Assembly (NCBI RefSeq): GCF_009873495.1
Contig: NZ_CP046703.1
Coordinates: 2,666,001 to 2,730,000, forward strand
Reading direction: 5' to 3'
DNA length: 64,000 bases
Source of the DNA: Nostoc sp. ATCC 53789
GTDB taxonomy: Bacteria; Cyanobacteriota; Cyanobacteriia; Cyanobacteriales; Nostocaceae
Positions 26,287-37,115 of this stretch are shown here, in pieces. Each line of letters opens with the position of its first letter. The stretch's first letter is position 1. A program made the position numbers and the translations under genes. A model generated the notes under the pieces. That model was not told where the DNA came from and searched no databases. It saw nothing but the letters and a program-made list of their open reading frames with translations.

Positions 26287-27975
26287 TTATTTGAACAAAT
26301 CCAAATCTGTTACAGCCCCAAGACTGCTAGAAGATACCAGTTTGGCATATTTCGCCAACACGCCTTTGGTGTAACGTGGAGTGGGGGGTTGCCAATTAGC
26401 ACGACGATGGGCCAATTCTTCTTCGGAGATATTCAACTGCAAGAGTCGTGCAGGTGCATCAATCGTAATACTATCGCCTTCTTCGACAAGCGCGATCGCA
26501 CCACCAACGGCTGCTTCTGGCGCAACATGACCAACTACCATGCCATAAGTACCGCCAGAAAAGCGTCCGTCAGTAATTAATCCCACAGCGTCACCCAAAC
26601 CAGCACCGATAATTGCCGAGGTGGGAGCCAACATTTCGCGCATTCCAGGGCCGCCCTTAGGCCCTTCATAACGGATGACGAGAATATCACCAGCTTGAAT
26701 CTTACCGGCCAAAATTGCATCTAAAGAAGCTTCTTCCGATTCAAACACCCGTGCGGGGCCGGTAATTACTGGCTTTTTAACTCCGGTAATTTTGGCGACA
26801 GACCCTTCCGTTGCCAGATTACCTCTGAGGATGGCTAAATGTCCTTGGGCATACATCGGGTTATTCCAAGTCCGAATCACATCTTGATTGGCGGATGGCT
26901 CTTCTGGTATATCTGCTAATATCTCTGCAATGGTTTGACCGCTAATGGTCAGGCTATCACCATGTAACAAGTCATGCACAAGTAGCATCTTCATTACTTG
27001 CGGAATACCACCAGCTTTATGCAAATCTGTAGCGACATACTTACCACTTGGTTTTAAATCACACAAAACGGGAACACGGGCGCGGATTGTTTCAAAGTCA
27101 TCCAGGATTAACTCTACATTAGCGGCGCGAGCGATCGCTAAAAAATGCAATACGGCATTAGTTGAACCACCCACCGCCATAATCACAGAGATGGCATTCT
27201 CTATAGATTTGCGGGTGATAATTTGGCGAGGTAAGATTTGTTTTTTGATGGCTTCGACTAACACAAAGGCTGATTTTTCGGTGCTGTCAGCTTTTTCAGC
27301 ATCTTCGGCTGCCATTGTGGAAGAATAGGGCAAACTCATTCCCATCGCTTCAAATGCTGAAGACATGGTGTTAGCTGTGAACATTCCCCCACAAGAACCA
27401 GCGCCAGGACAAGCCCGACTTTCGACTTCTAATAATTCTTTTTCGTCAATTTTTCCAGCACTGTATTGACCAACAGCTTCAAAAGAACTGACAACAGTTA
27501 AGTCACGTCCGTTGTAGTGACCAGGTTTAATTGTGCCACCGTAAACGAATATTGCAGGGATATTCATCCGGGCGATCGCCAGCATTGCGCCTGGCATATT
27601 TTTATCACAGCCGCCAATGGCTAGCACACCATCCATACTTTGTCCGGTACAGGCGGTTTCAATGGAATCGGCGATGACTTCCCGCGATACTAGGGAATAT
27701 TTCATCCCTTCTGTTCCCATTGAAATGCCGTCGCTGATGGTAATCGTGCCAAACACTTGCGGCATCGCTCCGGCGGTTTTAATCCCTACCTCCGCCCTTT
27801 GCGCCAGTTGATTTATCCCCATATTACAGGGGGTGATGGTGCTGTAACCGTTGGCTATACCGACAATGGCTTTGTTGAAATCTTCATCTTTAAAACCAAC
27901 TGCACGCAGCATAGCTCGATTTGGCGATCGCTGTACTCCTTGCGTTACTACTTGGCTTCTCAAATTCTCCGACAT
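26287..27975 (-). CDS. ilvD: Dihydroxy-acid dehydratase
   Basis: The 562-residue enzyme dehydrates dihydroxy acids to 2-keto acids in valine, isoleucine and leucine biosynthesis using an Fe-S cluster. I place the start at the internal Met (MSENLRSQV, 27975); an upstream in-frame ATG at 28038 would add 21 unrelated residues. Motifs: [18 protein letters not shown] (first cluster Cys), [18 protein letters not shown] (second), [20 protein letters not shown] (third), and C-terminal [20 protein letters not shown]. Complete. Divergent from a LysR-type gene, 105 bp away, which may control it. Confidence 0.95.
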   Translation of the reverse strand: MSENLRSQVVTQGVQRSPNRAMLRAVGFKDEDFNKAIVGIANGYSTITPCNMGINQLAQRAEVGIKTAGAMPQVFGTITISDGISMGTEGMKYSLVSREVIADSIETACTGQSMDGVLAIGGCDKNMPGAMLAIARMNIPAIFVYGGTIKPGHYNGRDLTVVSSFEAVGQYSAGKIDEKELLEVESRACPGAGSCGGMFTANTMSSAFEAMGMSLPYSSTMAAEDAEKADSTEKSAFVLVEAIKKQILPRQIITRKSIENAISVIMAVGGSTNAVLHFLAIARAANVELILDDFETIRARVPVLCDLKPSGKYVATDLHKAGGIPQVMKMLLVHDLLHGDSLTISGQTIAEILADIPEEPSANQDVIRTWNNPMYAQGHLAILRGNLATEGSVAKITGVKKPVITGPARVFESEEASLDAILAGKIQAGDILVIRYEGPKGGPGMREMLAPTSAIIGAGLGDAVGLITDGRFSGGTYGMVVGHVAPEAAVGGAIALVEEGDSITIDAPARLLQLNISEEELAHRRANWQPPTPRYTKGVLAKYAKLVSSSSLGAVTDLDLFK

Positions 27976-28080
27976 AGTTACATCATCCTCTGACTTGCAT
28001 ATATGAGTATGATATGTAGCAGCTTTTGATATGTCCAATATATATTTATGAATATTTGAGACTTATAAAATATCAAACTT

Positions 28081-28977
28081 ATGGAACTGCGACACCTGCG
28101 CTACTTCATTGCTGTAGCTGAAGAACTGCACTTTAGTAGAGCCGCAGAGCGACTTCACATTGCTCAACCGCCCTTAAGCCAGCAAATTCAGCAGCTAGAA
28201 ACAGAACTAGGGGTAGAACTTTTTCAACGCAAAACTAAACGACAGGTGCAGCTAACGGAAGCCGGACAAGTATTTTTGCAAGAAGCTTATCAATTGTTCG
28301 CTCAACTGTCCAAGGCAATTGATCTGACTCAACGGACAGGTAGGGGTGAGAAAGGACAACTACGAGTAGGTTTCACCAGCTTGGTAACTTACGATTTGCT
28401 GCCTGTGATTTTGCGGCGGTTTCGAGAACAGTTTCTAGAGGTAGAGTTAGTATTGCAGGAGTTAACGACAACTCAGCAAGAACAAGCGCTATTCAATCGC
28501 CGCATCCATGTAGGTTTTGCCCATCCACCTTTAGAAGACAACACTTTCAATCAAGAATGTATTCAGCAAGAAGGACTAATTGTAGCTTTGCTAGAAACTC
28601 ATTTCTTAGCTAGACAAGAAAATATTTCAGTGCGCGAGCTAAAAGACGAAAATTTTATTATGTTCCCCCGCCATTTGGGCCCTGGACTTTACGATCAAAT
28701 CCTGAGTCTTTGCCAGCAAGGAAATTTCAGCCCAAAAGTAACTCAAGAAGCAATCCAAATGCAGACAATCATCGGACTAGTGTCTGCGGGAATGGGGATT
28801 GCGATTATACCGTCTTCTTTGCAAAATCTTCAAAGGGCTGGTGTAGTTTATCGCACTTTAGAAGAAAAAACACCGTTAGTAGAAACGGCTGTAGTGTGGC
28901 GACAAGAGGATATGACACCTGTTTTACGGGAGTTTCTACAAATTGTCAGAAGTGTCTGTGGTGAATTAATCAGTTAA
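28081..28977 (+). CDS. LysR-family transcriptional regulator
   Basis: The 298-residue protein has an N-terminal winged HTH (MELRHLRYFIAVAEELHFSR, AAERLHIAQPPLSQQIQQLE) and a type 2 periplasmic-binding effector domain (about residues 90-295). The HTH resembles the BenM/CatM/AlsR-like subgroup. Position back-to-back with ilvD is the classic LysR arrangement, suggesting it senses a metabolite of branched-chain amino acid synthesis, but the ligand is not readable. The 105-bp intergene is AT-rich and should hold both promoters and a T-N11-A box. Confidence 0.9.
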   Translation: MELRHLRYFIAVAEELHFSRAAERLHIAQPPLSQQIQQLETELGVELFQRKTKRQVQLTEAGQVFLQEAYQLFAQLSKAIDLTQRTGRGEKGQLRVGFTSLVTYDLLPVILRRFREQFLEVELVLQELTTTQQEQALFNRRIHVGFAHPPLEDNTFNQECIQQEGLIVALLETHFLARQENISVRELKDENFIMFPRHLGPGLYDQILSLCQQGNFSPKVTQEAIQMQTIIGLVSAGMGIAIIPSSLQNLQRAGVVYRTLEEKTPLVETAVVWRQEDMTPVLREFLQIVRSVCGELIS

Positions 28978-29085
28978 AAAGGCGATCGCCTCCATTAGAT
29001 TGCTTTGATGTAACAAAGCTGCGGTGAAGATTGGTAATTACAGTTTTTCCAGATAGAAGATTGCACAAAAATCTGTCGATAATAG

Positions 29086-29457
29086 CTAGAGTTCTTGTTC
29101 TTGAGTGACAATCCACAACAAGTCTAACCACAACTGGGGATAAGCTTGCTTAAGATTTGAGAGTGGATCGCGCATTAAGTTATTGGCATTCAAGCAAACA
29201 ACCTCAACTAGACCCAAATATTCTGCTACTTCTCTAATGAGATTTTTTTGTTCTACGACAGCACTAATTAGTCTATCAGGGCAGTAAATTCCAATGTATT
29301 TTGCATGACGGATACACGTTTTTATATTCACTCTTGTTAAGTGAGGATGAGGATTGATCACCTTCACATAACATTGGCTTAACAGTTTCCATACCTGTGG
29401 GTGAGTGTGTTCAATAATTACGTTAAATTGCTGGGCTAAGTCTTCTTCGGTAATCAT
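29086..29457 (-). CDS. Hypothetical protein
   Basis: A 123-residue ORF starting MITEEDLAQQFNVIIEHTHP, with several Cys and His, no signal peptide and no membrane helix. The composition (Leu, Val, His, Asn) is normal for a small soluble protein. I recognise no family. It lies between the LysR gene and the regulator of the nif-like cluster on the opposite strand. The frame is well sized and the Met is preceded by a purine-rich stretch, so it may be real. Confidence 0.45.
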   Translation of the reverse strand: MITEEDLAQQFNVIIEHTHPQVWKLLSQCYVKVINPHPHLTRVNIKTCIRHAKYIGIYCPDRLISAVVEQKNLIREVAEYLGLVEVVCLNANNLMRDPLSNLKQAYPQLWLDLLWIVTQEQEL

Positions 29458-30001
29458 TGCTTTGTTCCTAACAATAGTAATCTCATGTCATCTGTTGCAT
29501 ACTTTGGTAAATACCTAATTGTGCAACCAATTAAAACAGCAATTCTTTGCTGATGCTATGTGCATATTCACTCTAGTCAAATTGGTAATTTTTAGTCAGG
29601 GTAAAATTCATCCCCAAGTACGAAATTGATTGGTATGTTTTCTACGGCTTTTATTACTCGTCTATCAAGCATCAAAGCTGAAAATAATCTCTAAAACTGT
29701 ATCAAACGCTACTTTTACCAATTTTATTGGTAAATCTTTCTTGCTAGACACATGCTCTGTTTATTGGAATTTGGGGCTTTTGAGCGATAATAGCAGCTAA
29801 AAAACAACCACTTGCAAAAATAATTTGCGCTTCGCAAGCAAACTTGCAATTTTTGTGATAGTCTTTTTGTATGGGGAATCAAGATAGCGAAAGCACAAAA
29901 AGTCGTCAGAGAGAAATGATATAAACTCAAAGACCATACTTTCGCCTTGGCAGATACAAGTTAAATCCGCTACGGCTTTTTGAAACTAAGAGATAAAGCC
30001 A
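29458..30001. other. Gene-free region upstream of the XRE-type regulator
   Basis: No gene supported. It includes a perfect dyad at 29714-29734 and repeated ATTGGTAA half-sites (near 29580), plus a hairpin-forming TTTGCGCTTCGCAAGC stretch at about 29825. It presumably contains the promoter of the regulator gene. Confidence 0.4.
29714..29734. promoter_or_regulatory. Perfect dyad TTTACCAAT-N3-ATTGGTAAA
   Basis: Nine-base perfect arms with a 3-nt spacer (TTT). It lies 268 bp upstream of the XRE-type regulator. A related half-site (CCAATTGGTA) occurs at about 31328-31337, upstream of nifH-like. It could be an operator for this regulator. Confidence 0.35.
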
Positions 30002-31135
30002 ATGAAGCAGGATAGTGACCTCCGTAATAACTTGAAGTCCATTAGAACTCGCTTAGGCATGAGCCAACAAGATTTGGCTAACATCGCTAGTGTGACTCGT
30101 CAGACTATTAGTGGTGTAGAGTCGGGATTATATGCTCCCTCTGTTGCCATAACACTTCGCTTGGCCAAAGCGCTTGGCTGTCAAGTTGAGGATCTATTCT
30201 GGTTAGAGCGGGATTTACCTGAAATCGAAGCCGTCCTTGCCAAACCTGTTCCTAACGATCAGCAACTACGAGTTAGTGTGGCTCGTGTAGGAGGACAATG
30301 GATAGCTTATCCCTTGATTGGTAAGGATGCTTTTCGCCAAGATATGATTCCGGCTGATGGAGAAGGTACTAGCCAAATAGGTACAAGTAAAGTTCGAGTC
30401 AGGCTACTAGACGATAATCTCGACACACTTCACAACACCGTTGTGATTGCTGGTTGTGCCCCTGTGATTTCACTATGGGCAAGAGCCACCGAACGCTGGC
30501 ATCCCCAACTGCGAGTTCAATATAACTTCGCCAATAGCATGGCTGCATTGCACAGTCTATGCAGAGGTGAGGCGCACATCGCTGGGATGCATTTGTACGA
30601 TCCTGAAACTGGTGAGTATAATACTCCCTTTGTTCGAGATGTTCTGGCTGGGAGGGAAGCAGTTCTGATTACCCTTGGTGTTTGGGAAGAGGGACTTTTA
30701 TTGAAGCCTGGCAACCCGATGGGAATTAGAACAGTGACTGACTTAGTTGCTGGGGGAGCGACTATTGTTAACCGCGAAATCGGTTCTGGTAGTCGGATGC
30801 TTTTGGAACAAACACTCCACAAAGAACAGATACCATTCGATGCTGTTCAGGGCTTTGACAATGTATTCAAAAGTCACCAGGACGTTGCCCAAGTTGTAGG
30901 ATTAGGAATTGCTGATGCTGGTATGAGTACGGCATCTGTAGCTACCGCTTTTGGGCTGGGATTTATCCCTTTACATCAGTCACGATATGATTTGGTGATT
31001 CTCAAGGAATATCTAGAAGAAGCACCTGTACAGCAATTGCTCAGTACTTTGGGACATCGGATGGTTCACTCACAATTTGAAATTCTCGGCGGTTACGATA
31101 TCAGCAAAATCGGGGAAGTTGTAGCGACTGTTTAG
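30002..31135 (+). CDS. XRE-family regulator with periplasmic-binding-like sensor domain
   Basis: The 377-residue protein fuses an XRE helix-turn-helix (about residues 10-65; IRTRLGMSQQDLANIASVTR, QTISGVESGLYAPS) to a substrate-binding-protein-like domain (about 85-370; FANSMAALHSLCRGEAHIAG, GATIVNREIGSGSRMLLEQ). This is the MoLR/PBP-like architecture that senses molybdate or related oxyanions. In Anabaena variabilis, dual repressors of V-nitrogenase genes (VnfR1/VnfR2) have been reported, and this gene's place just upstream of a nifH-like gene fits that role. The ligand and targets are inferred. The ATG at 30002 follows GAGATAAAGCCA. Confidence 0.82.
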   Translation: MKQDSDLRNNLKSIRTRLGMSQQDLANIASVTRQTISGVESGLYAPSVAITLRLAKALGCQVEDLFWLERDLPEIEAVLAKPVPNDQQLRVSVARVGGQWIAYPLIGKDAFRQDMIPADGEGTSQIGTSKVRVRLLDDNLDTLHNTVVIAGCAPVISLWARATERWHPQLRVQYNFANSMAALHSLCRGEAHIAGMHLYDPETGEYNTPFVRDVLAGREAVLITLGVWEEGLLLKPGNPMGIRTVTDLVAGGATIVNREIGSGSRMLLEQTLHKEQIPFDAVQGFDNVFKSHQDVAQVVGLGIADAGMSTASVATAFGLGFIPLHQSRYDLVILKEYLEEAPVQQLLSTLGHRMVHSQFEILGGYDISKIGEVVATV

Positions 31136-32621
<1,486 letters not shown>

Positions 32622-32663
32622 GCTTATTCTTCAGAATCAGGTGCTAAATACAAAGTAAATATT

Positions 32664-32686
32664 AGGTGGGCGAGAATAGCCCACCT
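32664..32686. terminator. Stem-loop after the nifH-like gene
   Basis: AGGTGGGC, 7 nt, GCCCACCT: a perfect 8-bp stem 43 bp after the stop. With no U-run it may stabilise the nifH-like mRNA end or act as a processing site rather than a strict terminator; similar hairpins follow nifH in other nif operons. Confidence 0.45.
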
Positions 32687-32992
32687 TCTCACCAATCATT
32701 TAAAATGGAGGTAGTCGAATAGCTAATCTTAACTCTGCGCGTTTCTTTTTCACCGTGTTAACACTAATCAACTAACGTGTACAGGACAACATTAATAATT
32801 TAATAGTCTAGTTCATGTTTTTGTTTTCTCCTTCTCTAACCTAGATGATGTTTATGTTTTAGGGGATGATAAATTCTCTTGATCATTCCCTTTTATCCAT
32901 CTTTAGATACCACGGTGAATAAATGAAAATCCTCCTCAGCCTTTGGGAATTCAGCTAATATCTAAAAATTTCTACCTATTGTCACCAAACAA

Positions 32993-34387
32993 ATGAATCC
33001 CACGCCAGGAAAAACCAACGATTCACTCAGTGACTCTAATTCTGAAGATGCTCGTCAGCAGCAGATACAAAAGAAAAAAAAGTCTTCCACACAATTACCC
33101 CAACCTGGAACTACTCAAGGGAGTTGCGCTTTTGATAGTGCAATGATTACTCTTGTACCAATCACTGATGCTGCTCATGTAGTCCACGGGCCAAGTGGCT
33201 GTGCTGCCAGTATTTGGGGAATTCACGGCAGTCTCTCATCTGGTTCGATGCTGTACAAGATACGCTTTAGCAGTGACATCGATGAGAACGATATCATCTT
33301 CGGTGGAGCCAAAAAGCTGTACAAAGGCATTTTAGAATTACAAAGACGCTACAAACCTGCGGCGGTATTTGTTTATTCCACTTGCATCACCGCTTTGATT
33401 GGGGATGACATCGAGGGAGTTTGCAAAGATGCCACCGAGAAAACAGGAATACCCACTATCCCTGTACATTGCCCTGGATTCATTGGGAACCAAAATTTGG
33501 GCAACCGTGTCGCTGGTGAAGCAATGCTTTCACACGTTATTGGAACAGCTGAACCAGATACAACTACACCTTATGATATCAACCTAATTGGTGAATACAA
33601 TATTGCAGGTGCAATATGGAATGTTCTACCGTTGTTGGAGAAATTAGGTATTAGAGTTTTGGCAAAAATTACAGGCGATGCTATCTACAAAGAAGTTTGC
33701 TGTGCCCATCGTGCCAAACTTAATGTGATCCTCTCCTCCAAAGCACTAATCAACGTGGCTAAAAGGATGGAAAAAAAATATGGCATTCCTTATATTGAAG
33801 AGTCTATTTACGGGATAGAGCAAATCAATCAATGTCTAAGAAATATTGCTGCCAAGTTGGGTAATTCTAGTTTACAAGAACGTACAGAACAGCTAATTGC
33901 AGAAGAGACTGCTGCAATAGATGAAAAACTCGCTCTTTATATCACCCAATTACAAGGTAAGCGGGTTCTCCTTTCTGTTGGAAGTTTCAAGAGCTGGTTG
34001 ATTATCTTTGCTGCGAAGAAATTGGGGATGGAAGTTATTGCTATTAGTACTAATAATAATACTGAGGAGGATAGAATTAGAGTCAAAACTTTACTGGGTC
34101 AAGATGGCATAATTCTAGAACAAAATAGTCCTCAAGAAATTTTACAGATAATTAACGCAAATCAAGCTGATATGTTAATTGCTGATAAACACCATCAAGA
34201 CACCTCTCTTACTGCTAGGATTCCATTCCTAGACGTTAATCAAGAACGCAACCATGCCTATGCAGGCTATATGGGAATTTTAGAGGTAGCACGAGAACTC
34301 TATGCTGCTTTTTACACCCCTGTGTGGGAGCAAGTATCTCAACCAGCCCCGTGGGAAACAGGAAATTCTCCAGAGGAGAACATCTAA
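32993..34387 (+). CDS. nifE-like: Nitrogenase cofactor scaffold subunit paralogue, NifE/VnfE type
   Basis: The 464-residue protein aligns along its length with NifE. The three Fe-S ligand cysteines are at Cys45 (GSCAFD), Cys70 (HGPSGCA) and Cys131 (VYSTC), with spacing like A. vinelandii NifE Cys37/62/124. DINLIGEYNIAGAIWNVLPL and PFLDVNQERNHAYAGY are also NifE-like. However, the residue matching the cofactor-binding Cys250 of NifE (VCSKA) is Ser248 (ILSSKA), and the conserved segment around GGRNMYTALK is replaced by ADKHHQDTSL. The N-terminal 40 residues are Lys/Gln/Ser-rich. Its stop overlaps the next start (TAATG). It probably forms a heterotetramer with the N-like partner, but holding a FeMo-co precursor in the usual way is doubtful. 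Confidence 0.87.
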   Translation: MNPTPGKTNDSLSDSNSEDARQQQIQKKKKSSTQLPQPGTTQGSCAFDSAMITLVPITDAAHVVHGPSGCAASIWGIHGSLSSGSMLYKIRFSSDIDENDIIFGGAKKLYKGILELQRRYKPAAVFVYSTCITALIGDDIEGVCKDATEKTGIPTIPVHCPGFIGNQNLGNRVAGEAMLSHVIGTAEPDTTTPYDINLIGEYNIAGAIWNVLPLLEKLGIRVLAKITGDAIYKEVCCAHRAKLNVILSSKALINVAKRMEKKYGIPYIEESIYGIEQINQCLRNIAAKLGNSSLQERTEQLIAEETAAIDEKLALYITQLQGKRVLLSVGSFKSWLIIFAAKKLGMEVIAISTNNNTEEDRIRVKTLLGQDGIILEQNSPQEILQIINANQADMLIADKHHQDTSLTARIPFLDVNQERNHAYAGYMGILEVARELYAAFYTPVWEQVSQPAPWETGNSPEENI

Positions 34388-35697
34388 TGGCGATTATTAG
34401 CGTTACGAGTACATCTGTTGCAGTTAATCCCCTCAAGCAAAGCCAGACTGTAGGTGCAGTTTTAGCCTTTTTGGGGTTAAAGGGAATAATGCCTTTGTTA
34501 CACGGTTCACAAGGCTGTACTGCTTTGACGAAGGCAGTATTAGTACAGCATTTCCGTCAGACGATTCCCCTTTCCAGTACGGCAATGACAGAAGTTGCAA
34601 CCATTTTGGGTGGCGAGGAAAGGGTTGAACAAGCAATCTTGACTTTGGTGCAGAGATCCAAGCCAGAAATTATCGGTCTTTGTAGCACTGGACTCGTGGA
34701 AACCAGAGGCGATGATATGGGGCGCTTTGTTAAAGAGATTCGCCACCGTCACCCAGAACTGGATTATTTACCAATTGTGCTTGTCTCTACACCTGATTTC
34801 AAAGGTACATTACAGGATGGCTTTGCTGGCGCAGTCGAAAGTATAGTCAGGGAAATTCCCCAAAAAAGCTCCAAGCAAAATGCTTGTCCTACACAAATCA
34901 CCATTTTAGCGAGTTCTGCTTTCACACCAGGGGATGTACAGGAAATCAAAGAGATTGTCACCTCTTTTGGACTTGAACCTATTGTTGTACCTGACCTTTC
35001 TGGCGTACTAGATAGTCATATAGAAGATTCTTCTAGCGCCATCGCAGCTAATGGCACTACATTGGCACAATTGCGTTCAATTGGCACTTCTGTATTCACT
35101 TTGGCACTAGGTGAGAGTATGCGAGGTGCAGCGCAAATTTTGGATCGGAGATTCAATATACCCTATGAAGTATTTAGTGAACTGACGGGACTACTAGCAG
35201 TAGATAAATTCTTGCAAGCATTGGCAGATATCAGTGGTGTCAGCGTACCGGAGAAATACCGCCGTCAACGCCGTCAGCTAAAACATGTGATGTTGGAGAA
35301 TCACTTTTACTTTGGTTGCAAGCGAGTTTCTTTGGCGCTGGAACCCGATTTACTTTGGTCAACGGTTTCTTTTTTGCGATCGCTAGGAGTTCAGATTCAC
35401 GCAGCAGTAACAACAACACGCTTTCCTCTGTTAGAAAAACTGCCGATTCCTAGCGTCACTATTGGCGATTTGGAAGACTTTGAACAACTGGCGGTTGGAT
35501 CTGATTTGCTGATTACCAACTCTCATGGAATGGCGATCGCTCAACGCTTAAAAATTCCTCTCTACCGTCAAGGGATTCCCATTTTTGACCGCTTAGATCA
35601 CAGTCAATTTACCAAAGTTGGCTATCGAGGTACTATGCAGTTTTTGTTTGATATTGGCAATCTGTTTTTAGAGGCTGAAGCAAAGATTAAGCACTAA
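34387..35697 (+). CDS. nifN-like: Nitrogenase cofactor scaffold subunit paralogue, NifN/VnfN type
   Basis: I take the ATG at 34387, which overlaps the E-like stop by one base (TAATG), giving 436 residues; an in-frame start at 34324 would lie inside the E gene. NifN features: NPLKQSQTVGAVLAFLGLKG, Cys44 in HGSQGCTAL (matches NifN Cys44, the fourth cluster ligand), TTAM-like SSTAMTEVATILGG, PDFKGTLQDGFAGAVESIV, and DLSGVLDSHIED. The C-terminal GYRGTMQFLFDIGNLFLEAE matches the NifN end. Interface and cluster residues look sound, in contrast to the altered E partner. The very tight coupling implies 1:1 synthesis. Confidence 0.88.
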   Translation: MAIISVTSTSVAVNPLKQSQTVGAVLAFLGLKGIMPLLHGSQGCTALTKAVLVQHFRQTIPLSSTAMTEVATILGGEERVEQAILTLVQRSKPEIIGLCSTGLVETRGDDMGRFVKEIRHRHPELDYLPIVLVSTPDFKGTLQDGFAGAVESIVREIPQKSSKQNACPTQITILASSAFTPGDVQEIKEIVTSFGLEPIVVPDLSGVLDSHIEDSSSAIAANGTTLAQLRSIGTSVFTLALGESMRGAAQILDRRFNIPYEVFSELTGLLAVDKFLQALADISGVSVPEKYRRQRRQLKHVMLENHFYFGCKRVSLALEPDLLWSTVSFLRSLGVQIHAAVTTTRFPLLEKLPIPSVTIGDLEDFEQLAVGSDLLITNSHGMAIAQRLKIPLYRQGIPIFDRLDHSQFTKVGYRGTMQFLFDIGNLFLEAEAKIKH

Positions 35698-35876
35698 ACA
35701 GATTAGCAGTTATTGTCTCGATTCATCCAAGCAAAGGTTATCGGCGAATCCAGTATTACTCTCAACAGAGACTGAAGCTTTTTTACACTACAGCCCTAAT
35801 TATTGCTTACCAAAATCAGGCATAAGTCCATATATTAACCTTGGAATGGCAAGAGTTTTTACCCTAGCACACAATC
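35698..35876. other. Short spacer after the nifN-like gene, no gene seen
   Basis: AT-rich with no reading frame of note; leads into the HsdR remnant. Confidence 0.4.
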
Positions 35877-36002
35877 AATCGTGAGGATTTTGCTTCCAAG
35901 GGCGCAACTGAACTAGAGGTGCTGATTCAGGGAATTTTTGACAAACGCCGTTTCCTAGAGCAAGTATTGCACTTGATAGTGTTAAGACTTACGCACGAGT
36001 AA
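35877..36002 (+). pseudogene. Remnant of type I restriction enzyme R subunit (HsdR)
   Basis: A 41-codon frame contains ATELEVLIQGIFDKRRFLEQ VLHLIV, matching the HsdR segment LEVLxxGxFxxxRFLxxxxxFIVF that precedes the motor domain. The match stops where the inverted-repeat element at 35982 begins. No hsdM or hsdS genes are nearby. Confidence 0.6.
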
Positions 36003-36093
36003 CGAAAAACGTAGACACAAAGTGGCTTGCCGCAGGCTACCGCAGAGGTCACTGAGGAATGAGAGTTTTAAAGGGTTTTTGCGTAAGTCCTAA
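35982..36093. mobile_element. MITE-like element with GACTTACGCA ends
   Basis: TTAAGACTTACGCA (35982-35995) and TGCGTAAGTCCTAA (36080-36093) are inverted repeats with one mismatch. The flanks read TA on each side, compatible with TA-targeting IS630-like transposition, but duplication length is not certain. The interior includes TGGCTTGCCGCAGGCTACCG. It truncates the HsdR remnant. Confidence 0.6.
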
Positions 36094-36251
36094 GTGTTTA
36101 AAAAATGGAGGTAGCATTAGTAAAAAATTGCTTCGCCAACCTTTTTTTACTACACAATACTCCAAAAAATCTTCGTGCTAAGTAAGGCTGGTAAATCCTG
36201 AGTTATCAGTGATTAATAGAAAAACTAATTCACAATGCCTAATTTCGTGTT
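36094..36251. other. Spacer with AAAATGGAGGTAG string
   Basis: AAAATGGAGGTAG at about 36102-36114 also occurs at 32703-32714 in front of the E-like gene. The meaning is unclear. No gene supported. Confidence 0.3.
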
Positions 36252-36593
36252 ATGAATAAATCCCTTCTTCCCGCAGATGATCTGCCTCCAACTGGAGCAA
36301 CTATACTTAACGAGTTATTTTACAGGCAACTAGAAGAAGCTACTTGTAGGCGATTTTATCAAGCCTGTTCCCCACTTATGCGAGTTTTACTATCAAATTG
36401 TCACTGGTATTTCAAAATAAATACTAGTCCTCTGATGTTAATCATTATCTGCTATGACATAGAAAGCTATCTGCATATTGTTGATGCTATTCCACAGTTC
36501 ATCAAACAGTTGAAGCAATTTTCTAACAAGTCCAAAATTCAGCTTTTTACACCAGATAATAAAGGAGAACCTTGGGAAATAGAGATTGAATAA
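36252..36593 (+). CDS. Hypothetical protein
   Basis: The 113-residue protein begins [20 protein letters not shown], has three Cys in the middle ([17 protein letters not shown]), a hydrophobic patch ([12 protein letters not shown]) and an acidic end (EPWEIEIE). Not a signal peptide. No family recognised. It lies 555 bp downstream of the nifN-like gene on the same strand, so a link to that cluster is possible but unproved. Confidence 0.5.
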   Translation: MNKSLLPADDLPPTGATILNELFYRQLEEATCRRFYQACSPLMRVLLSNCHWYFKINTSPLMLIIICYDIESYLHIVDAIPQFIKQLKQFSNKSKIQLFTPDNKGEPWEIEIE

Positions 36594-36619
36594 ATATCAG
36601 ATGAATCAACAGTTGGGGA

Positions 36620-36906
36620 CAATATCAACTGGCTATTAGTACTACCTCCAGCTCTCTGTTGAGCCGTGCAATTAATGGCTCGGCACGATTTTTGGGAACC
36701 ATAGGTGTAAGTTTTGTGCTGGTGGGTATTTTGGTTTGATTAGCGATCGCTCCCACAGTTTCCGTCAAATCATCACTGGTAACTCGCTAATTCTAATTCA
36801 AGATGGCGAAATTCAATTAAATAACCTGAAAAAAGCCCATGTTAGCCAAACTGATTTGATCGCATCTTTACGCAGCAACGCTCACTTGTCCGATCCGAAT
36901 GCATAA
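36620..36906 (+). pseudogene. Frameshifted remnant of a DUF421 (YetF-like) membrane protein
   Basis: One frame gives SARFLGTIGVSFVLVGILV (membrane helix) and, shifted, another gives SFRQIITGNSLILIQDGEIQ LNNLKKAHV, the DUF421 beta-domain pattern (leucine-isoleucine strand, then DGxI and NLxKA), ending at a stop after SDPNA. The family is longer at both ends, so the gene is broken. It precedes dnaK by about 210 bp. Confidence 0.55.
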
Positions 36907-37115
36907 CTCACAACGTTAATGGCAAAAATATATATACTGGATACTTTTTTGTCTTTCTATCGGTTGATGCACAGAAAATTTCTGAATAGTTTCCTTAAAG
37001 AAGAACAAGACAATCTGTCGGAGAACTGTTAGTTACAAGTTGAGCTTTTAATACTACTGAAGTTTCTTAGAACTACAATCAGCAGCTCAAAATCTGATGA
37101 GAGGAATCGAAAGTT

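Noticed and set aside
32703-36114. Shared string AAAATGGAGGTAG before the E-like gene and after the N-like gene as a regulatory motif
   Set aside because: Only 12-13 bp, includes a Shine-Dalgarno-like part and flanks differ; insufficient to claim function.
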